From contig JBQCHF010000197.1 in the NCBI GenBank assembly GCA_051954955.1, positions 1 through 14,677 on the forward strand: 14,677 bases of DNA, given 5' to 3'. The notes under the pieces were generated by a model. It searched no databases. It saw nothing but the letters and a program-made list of their open reading frames with translations, and had not been told where the DNA came from. This DNA is from JBQCHF01 sp051954955 (lineage in GTDB: Bacteria; Actinomycetota; Actinomycetes; Motilibacterales; Motilibacteraceae). Both the position numbers and the translations under genes were made by a program. The first letter of the stretch is position 1, and each line of letters opens with the position of its first letter. This document shows, piece by piece, positions 12,301 to 14,677 of the stretch.

Positions 12301-14677
12301 GCTCCCGGCAGCCCCAGCCCCACCACGTGGGTGTACGACAGCGCCAACCGGGTCAGCCGGGCCACCGCGACCGTGCCCGGGGTGGACTGCACCACCGCCC
12401 CGCTGACCACCCGCGGCTGCCGCAGCCTGACCTTCACCTACTCCGGCACCACCACCGCGACCAGCACCACCTTCGGCGGGTACACCGGCCAGCTGTCCGA
12501 GATCGACGAGGTGGCCTGGAACCCCGCCGCCGACGCCAACGCCGGGGCGATGAGCACCCAGGCGGTGGCCTGCTACGGCTACGACACCACCGGCATGCTG
12601 CGCCTGACCTGGGACCCCCGCCCGGGCCAGCCCGCCGGCGCCGACGTGCACTGCGACCCGGCCCATCCGGTCCTGGCCACCCGCTACGACTACGACAGCC
12701 CCACCAGCGGCCACATCACCGCCATCACCCCGCCCGGGGCGGCCGGCTGGTCGTTCGCCTACGACGGCACCGGCCGGCTGAGCAGCGTTACCCGCCAGGA
12801 CACCGACCGGGCCGGCGGCGCCGGCGCGGACACCACCACCTTCGTCTACGCGGTGCCGCTGTCCGGCACGAACCTGCCGGACCTGACCAACACCGCCGCG
12901 TGGGGGCAGACCACCGACGCCCCGGTGACCGGGGTGGCCGTGTTCGCCCCGGACCGCCAGCCCGCCCTCACCGGCGGCACCCCCGCCTCCGGCGACTGGC
13001 CGTACGCCGCGATCACCTACCTGGACACCACCGGCCGCGACACCAACACCGCCGGCTACGGCGCGAACACCTGGACCATCGACTCGCAGCAGTACGACGC
13101 GCAGGACAACCTCACCTGGTCCCTGCCGGCCGACGGCTGGGCCGCCGCGGCCGCCAACCCCAGCACCCAGCAGTCCGTCGCCCGGGCCCGCGCCTCCTAC
13201 AACTTCTACAGCGACGACGGCACCGAGCTGCTGGACAGCTACGGGCCCGCGCACGACATCACCCTCGCCGACGGCACGATCGTGGCAGGTGCCCGCACCC
13301 ACACCCACGACGAGTACGACAACACCCAGCCCGCCGGGGGAGGCCCGTACCGGCTCAAGACCGCCACCTACACCTGGGTGAGCACGACCGCGGACCCGAC
13401 CGGGCTCACGCCCGCCCAGCGCGCCGCCGAGACCCGAACCGAGGTGCGCACCACCACCTACGACTACACCCCGGTCCAGAGCACCGACGGGGACGGCAAG
13501 CGCCTGGGCATCCCGGTCAAGACCACCACCACCGTGGCCGGCACCAGCACGATCACCCGCACCGTCCGCACGGACCCCGACGGGCACCCGATCGCCGTCT
13601 CCCAGCCCAAGGACACCGCCGGCACCAGCGCGGGCACCACCCTGACCACCTACTACGCCCACGGCGCCGCGGGGGTGTGCGGGCAGCACGACGAATGGAT
13701 CGGGCTGCCGTGCACCAGCGGACCTGCAGCCCAGCCCGCCAGCGGGCCGCCGCTGCCGACCACCACCGTGACCGGATACTCGATGCTGCTGGCCCCGACC
13801 AGCACCACCGAGACCGCTCCCGGCGGCGACGTGCTGCGCACCACCAGCACCGGCTTCGACGCGGCCGGGCGGCCCACCAGCAGCTCGGTCACCAGCAACG
13901 TCACCGGTGACAGCCCGGTGGCCGACACGACCACGACCTACGACCCGGCCACCGGCCAGGTCGCATCGGTGGCCACCGCGAACGGGACGATCAGCACCAG
14001 CTACGACTCCCTCGGCCGGGTCAAGAGCTACACGGACGCCGACGGGCAGGTCACCACCACCAGCTACGACGCGGACTCCCGCCCGGTCACCGTCACCACG
14101 CCGGTTGGCACCACCACCTACACCTACGACAGCAACAGCGCCGGCCAGGTCGAGCACCGCGGACTGCTCACCGCCGTCGACCCCCACCTGGCCAGGGCCG
14201 ACGGCAGCACCGTTCCGAGCCTCACCACCGCCCAGTACGACGCGGCCGGCCGCCCGAGCCGGATCGACTACCCCGGCGGGATCAGCGCGACCCGCACCTA
14301 CGACCCGGCCGGGCAGACCACCGACCTGGACTACACCCTGAGCGGGGCCGGCCTGACCGTCGGAGGGATCACCAACCCTGACGGCACCCACCCCCTGCTG
14401 GACTTCACCGCCTCCTACAACGGCTTCGGGCAGATCGCCGACAACAGCAGCCCGCAGTCCGACCAGACCTACAGCTACGACGGGCTGGGCCGGCTCACCC
14501 AGGTCTCCGACACCGTCGACGGGGTCAGCAACGGCGCCGGCGGCTACACCACCCAGTGCACGGTGCGCGCCTACAGCCTGGACGGTGACTCCAACCGCAC
14601 CGCCCTGAACAGCTACGCCGGCGCCGCGGGCGGGGCGTGCCCCACGGTCGACAGCACCACGACGGCGACGCTCACCC
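9376..14677 (+). CDS. Secreted RHS/YD-repeat protein with DNRLRE-like domain (3' end outside the window)
   Basis: One frame is open from GTG 9376 to the window end: 1767 codons without a stop. The N-terminus VSRRFVLSAWARPVAVG plus a hydrophobic stretch to about residue 33 is a signal peptide, with likely cleavage near SSQA|SVA; the SRR is only loosely Tat-like. Next comes a DGTW/DGAWHQVDLSL segment common in actinobacterial RHS proteins. A DNRLRE-like beta domain follows (about 316-475, FISFPTS...WLGIRAQDE). Two Ig-like segments begin near 476 and 582. YD repeats start about 987 (WVYDSANRVS) and continue with FAYDGTGRLSSV (about 1128-1139), TYDPATGQVASV and YSYDGLGRLTQV (about 1700-1711). YD repeats build a hollow shell that often encloses a C-terminal toxin; that part is beyond the window. 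Alternative starts are GTG 9355 and TTG 9334; none has a strong ribosome binding site. The role in contact-dependent toxicity or as a wall-associated protein is inferred from the family. Confidence 0.93.
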   Translation, partial: MSRRFVLSAWARPVAVGVVTAVMAAAGIAVTGSSQASVAGSSQAPKTAASVVSERPDPISAMLTAQTQGTRVEDDSARTENTSTFANPDGTWTTETTAAPTRFKGADGAWHQVDLSLQTGADGSVAPKGHPFGLRLAGPGGAPGQDRDLASFGDGQHALTLRWRGHLPKPEIDPQDQAQVRYPDVDPGVDMTVRALRTGFEQSLVIKTRPRDPSSFTETLPLVAHGLTINQTEAGLAFSDQAGKVLAVMPAPSMWDAQVNSNSLDHTHLGQVTAKLVRHGATADLVLTPNPAFLADPATKYPVTIDPSTTWTTNGDVFVEQGYGTSEWSATELKLGNNGSGQVARSFISFPTSAQAGKHVLSATLNLFNFHSWSCSARNWQVWDTHLATTSTIWTNQPSWNKLWATSSATRSDNGTCGTGWVSADITSLAQAWVNNGNTSNWLGIRAQDETDAYAWKRFYSSEYGSVDPYVSVTYNTPPGTPTSPSPASGAVTADTTPGLSAYVSDPDKTAVQGKFYIKDLTTGTWVTPSTGSYGLTVTAQGTSTFTSPTLTDGHHYQWEVYASDTVPELSAAPAGWFDLYVDTSAPSSESISCPHPSGTWVSASTDSESCTFLASDAHLSQFGWYVDGTWKGYLSQSAGAATVPIQSFGPGLHRIDMYALDSAGNSGALVEWTVGVGTNGIDAPAQDARSSSRFPVHAAAQSGPTGAYVRWVADGASNWARATGAAVKLASTGATWDGSLVSAGGGVATPDLVWDADLSGVPAPAVVAVVDVAVCFTASGVADSCTAPRRVSRLAHAFGGAFAAAPAGPGQVSLGTGELSLSGTDASLSGYYDSLSVIRGYTSQAGPSAGAGVLGPHWTLSAPSNSSDAADLTVVDSTGTDRSLAFQAADGSVALYTEPAGASGLDPVGTYIPMGDTQTDGDTVTIKKPTSSAYPLTLTLTSTDGVATSWTKASSSAPWLLAGSAVSVPTGTTAAPGSPSPTTWVYDSANRVSRATATVPGVDCTTAPLTTRGCRSLTFTYSGTTTATSTTFGGYTGQLSEIDEVAWNPAADANAGAMSTQAVACYGYDTTGMLRLTWDPRPGQPAGADVHCDPAHPVLATRYDYDSPTSGHITAITPPGAAGWSFAYDGTGRLSSVTRQDTDRAGGAGADTTTFVYAVPLSGTNLPDLTNTAAWGQTTDAPVTGVAVFAPDRQPALTGGTPASGDWPYAAITYLDTTGRDTNTAGYGANTWTIDSQQYDAQDNLTWSLPADGWAAAAANPSTQQSVARARASYNFYSDDGTELLDSYGPAHDITLADGTIVAGARTHTHDEYDNTQPAGGGPYRLKTATYTWVSTTADPTGLTPAQRAAETRTEVRTTTYDYTPVQSTDGDGKRLGIPVKTTTTVAGTSTITRTVRTDPDGHPIAVSQPKDTAGTSAGTTLTTYYAHGAAGVCGQHDEWIGLPCTSGPAAQPASGPPLPTTTVTGYSMLLAPTSTTETAPGGDVLRTTSTGFDAAGRPTSSSVTSNVTGDSPVADTTTTYDPATGQVASVATANGTISTSYDSLGRVKSYTDADGQVTTTSYDADSRPVTVTTPVGTTTYTYDSNSAGQVEHRGLLTAVDPHLARADGSTVPSLTTAQYDAAGRPSRIDYPGGISATRTYDPAGQTTDLDYTLSGAGLTVGGITNPDGTHPLLDFTASYNGFGQIADNSSPQSDQTYSYDGLGRLTQVSDTVDGVSNGAGGYTTQCTVRAYSLDGDSNRTALNSYAGAAGGACPTVDSTTTATLT

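Noticed and set aside
12252..13910. A 552-residue plus-strand frame within the RHS region
   Set aside because: Its Arg/His/Pro-rich product is the out-of-phase shadow of the YD-repeat frame, which is continuous through it.
11221..14391. A 1056-residue open frame on the minus strand opposite the RHS gene
   Set aside because: It is Gly/Val/Ala/Arg-rich low-complexity translation with no domain. The plus strand here encodes clear YD repeats in a continuous frame. Long antisense frames are expected at this GC content.
1..14677. CRISPR arrays, tRNA or rRNA genes, and att direct repeats
   Set aside because: No regularly spaced repeats, cloverleaf-like sequence, rRNA segment or tRNA 3'-end duplicate was found by reading both strands.

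Overview
The window comes from a very GC-rich actinobacterium (Actinomycetota). The base composition, the GTG starts, a DUF4913-type protein, a HutC-type GntR regulator and a wall-associated RHS/YD-repeat protein with a DNRLRE-like domain all fit this. Genus cannot be told from the sequence. The content is accessory: a decayed restriction gene, part of a conjugative or mobilizable element, and the first 5.3 kb of a giant RHS protein.

Layout. 1-145: antisense remnant of an ISL3-type transposase, joined directly to 146-2014, the C-terminal two thirds of a type I restriction HsdR. HsdR has lost its nuclease domain and Walker A, and is also broken by an in-frame TAG at 1508. 2170-2379: a 69-residue helix-turn-helix protein of the excisionase/AlpA kind, separated from the convergent GntR regulator (3169-2429, minus) by a strong bidirectional hairpin terminator. 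4739-3255 and 5092-4736 (minus): two unrecognised genes in an operon with an ATGA overlap. A divergent control region (5093-5200) separates them from a full-length MOBF (TrwC/TraI-like) relaxase-helicase (5201-8035), followed 3 bp later by a DUF4913-type small protein (8039-8431). 8476-9018: an HD-domain phosphohydrolase-like protein, probably leaderless. 9261-9007 (minus): a possible small Cys-containing protein. 9376 to the end: a secreted RHS/YD-repeat protein that runs out of the window.

How it works together. Four sites sharing CT[A/G]GAC (three extended to CT[A/G]GACAAGT) lie before the excisionase-like gene, before gntR, and twice in the divergent region between the unknown operon and the relaxase. 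The most economical reading is that the GntR protein controls itself, the excisionase-like gene, the unknown operon and the relaxase module, in the manner of KorSA-like regulators of actinobacterial integrative elements. No integrase, replication protein, coupling protein or type IV secretion gene is in the window. The element is therefore either larger than the window or mobilizable only. The two genes of the 5092-3255 operon are the best candidates for undescribed biology because they share this control region with the relaxase.
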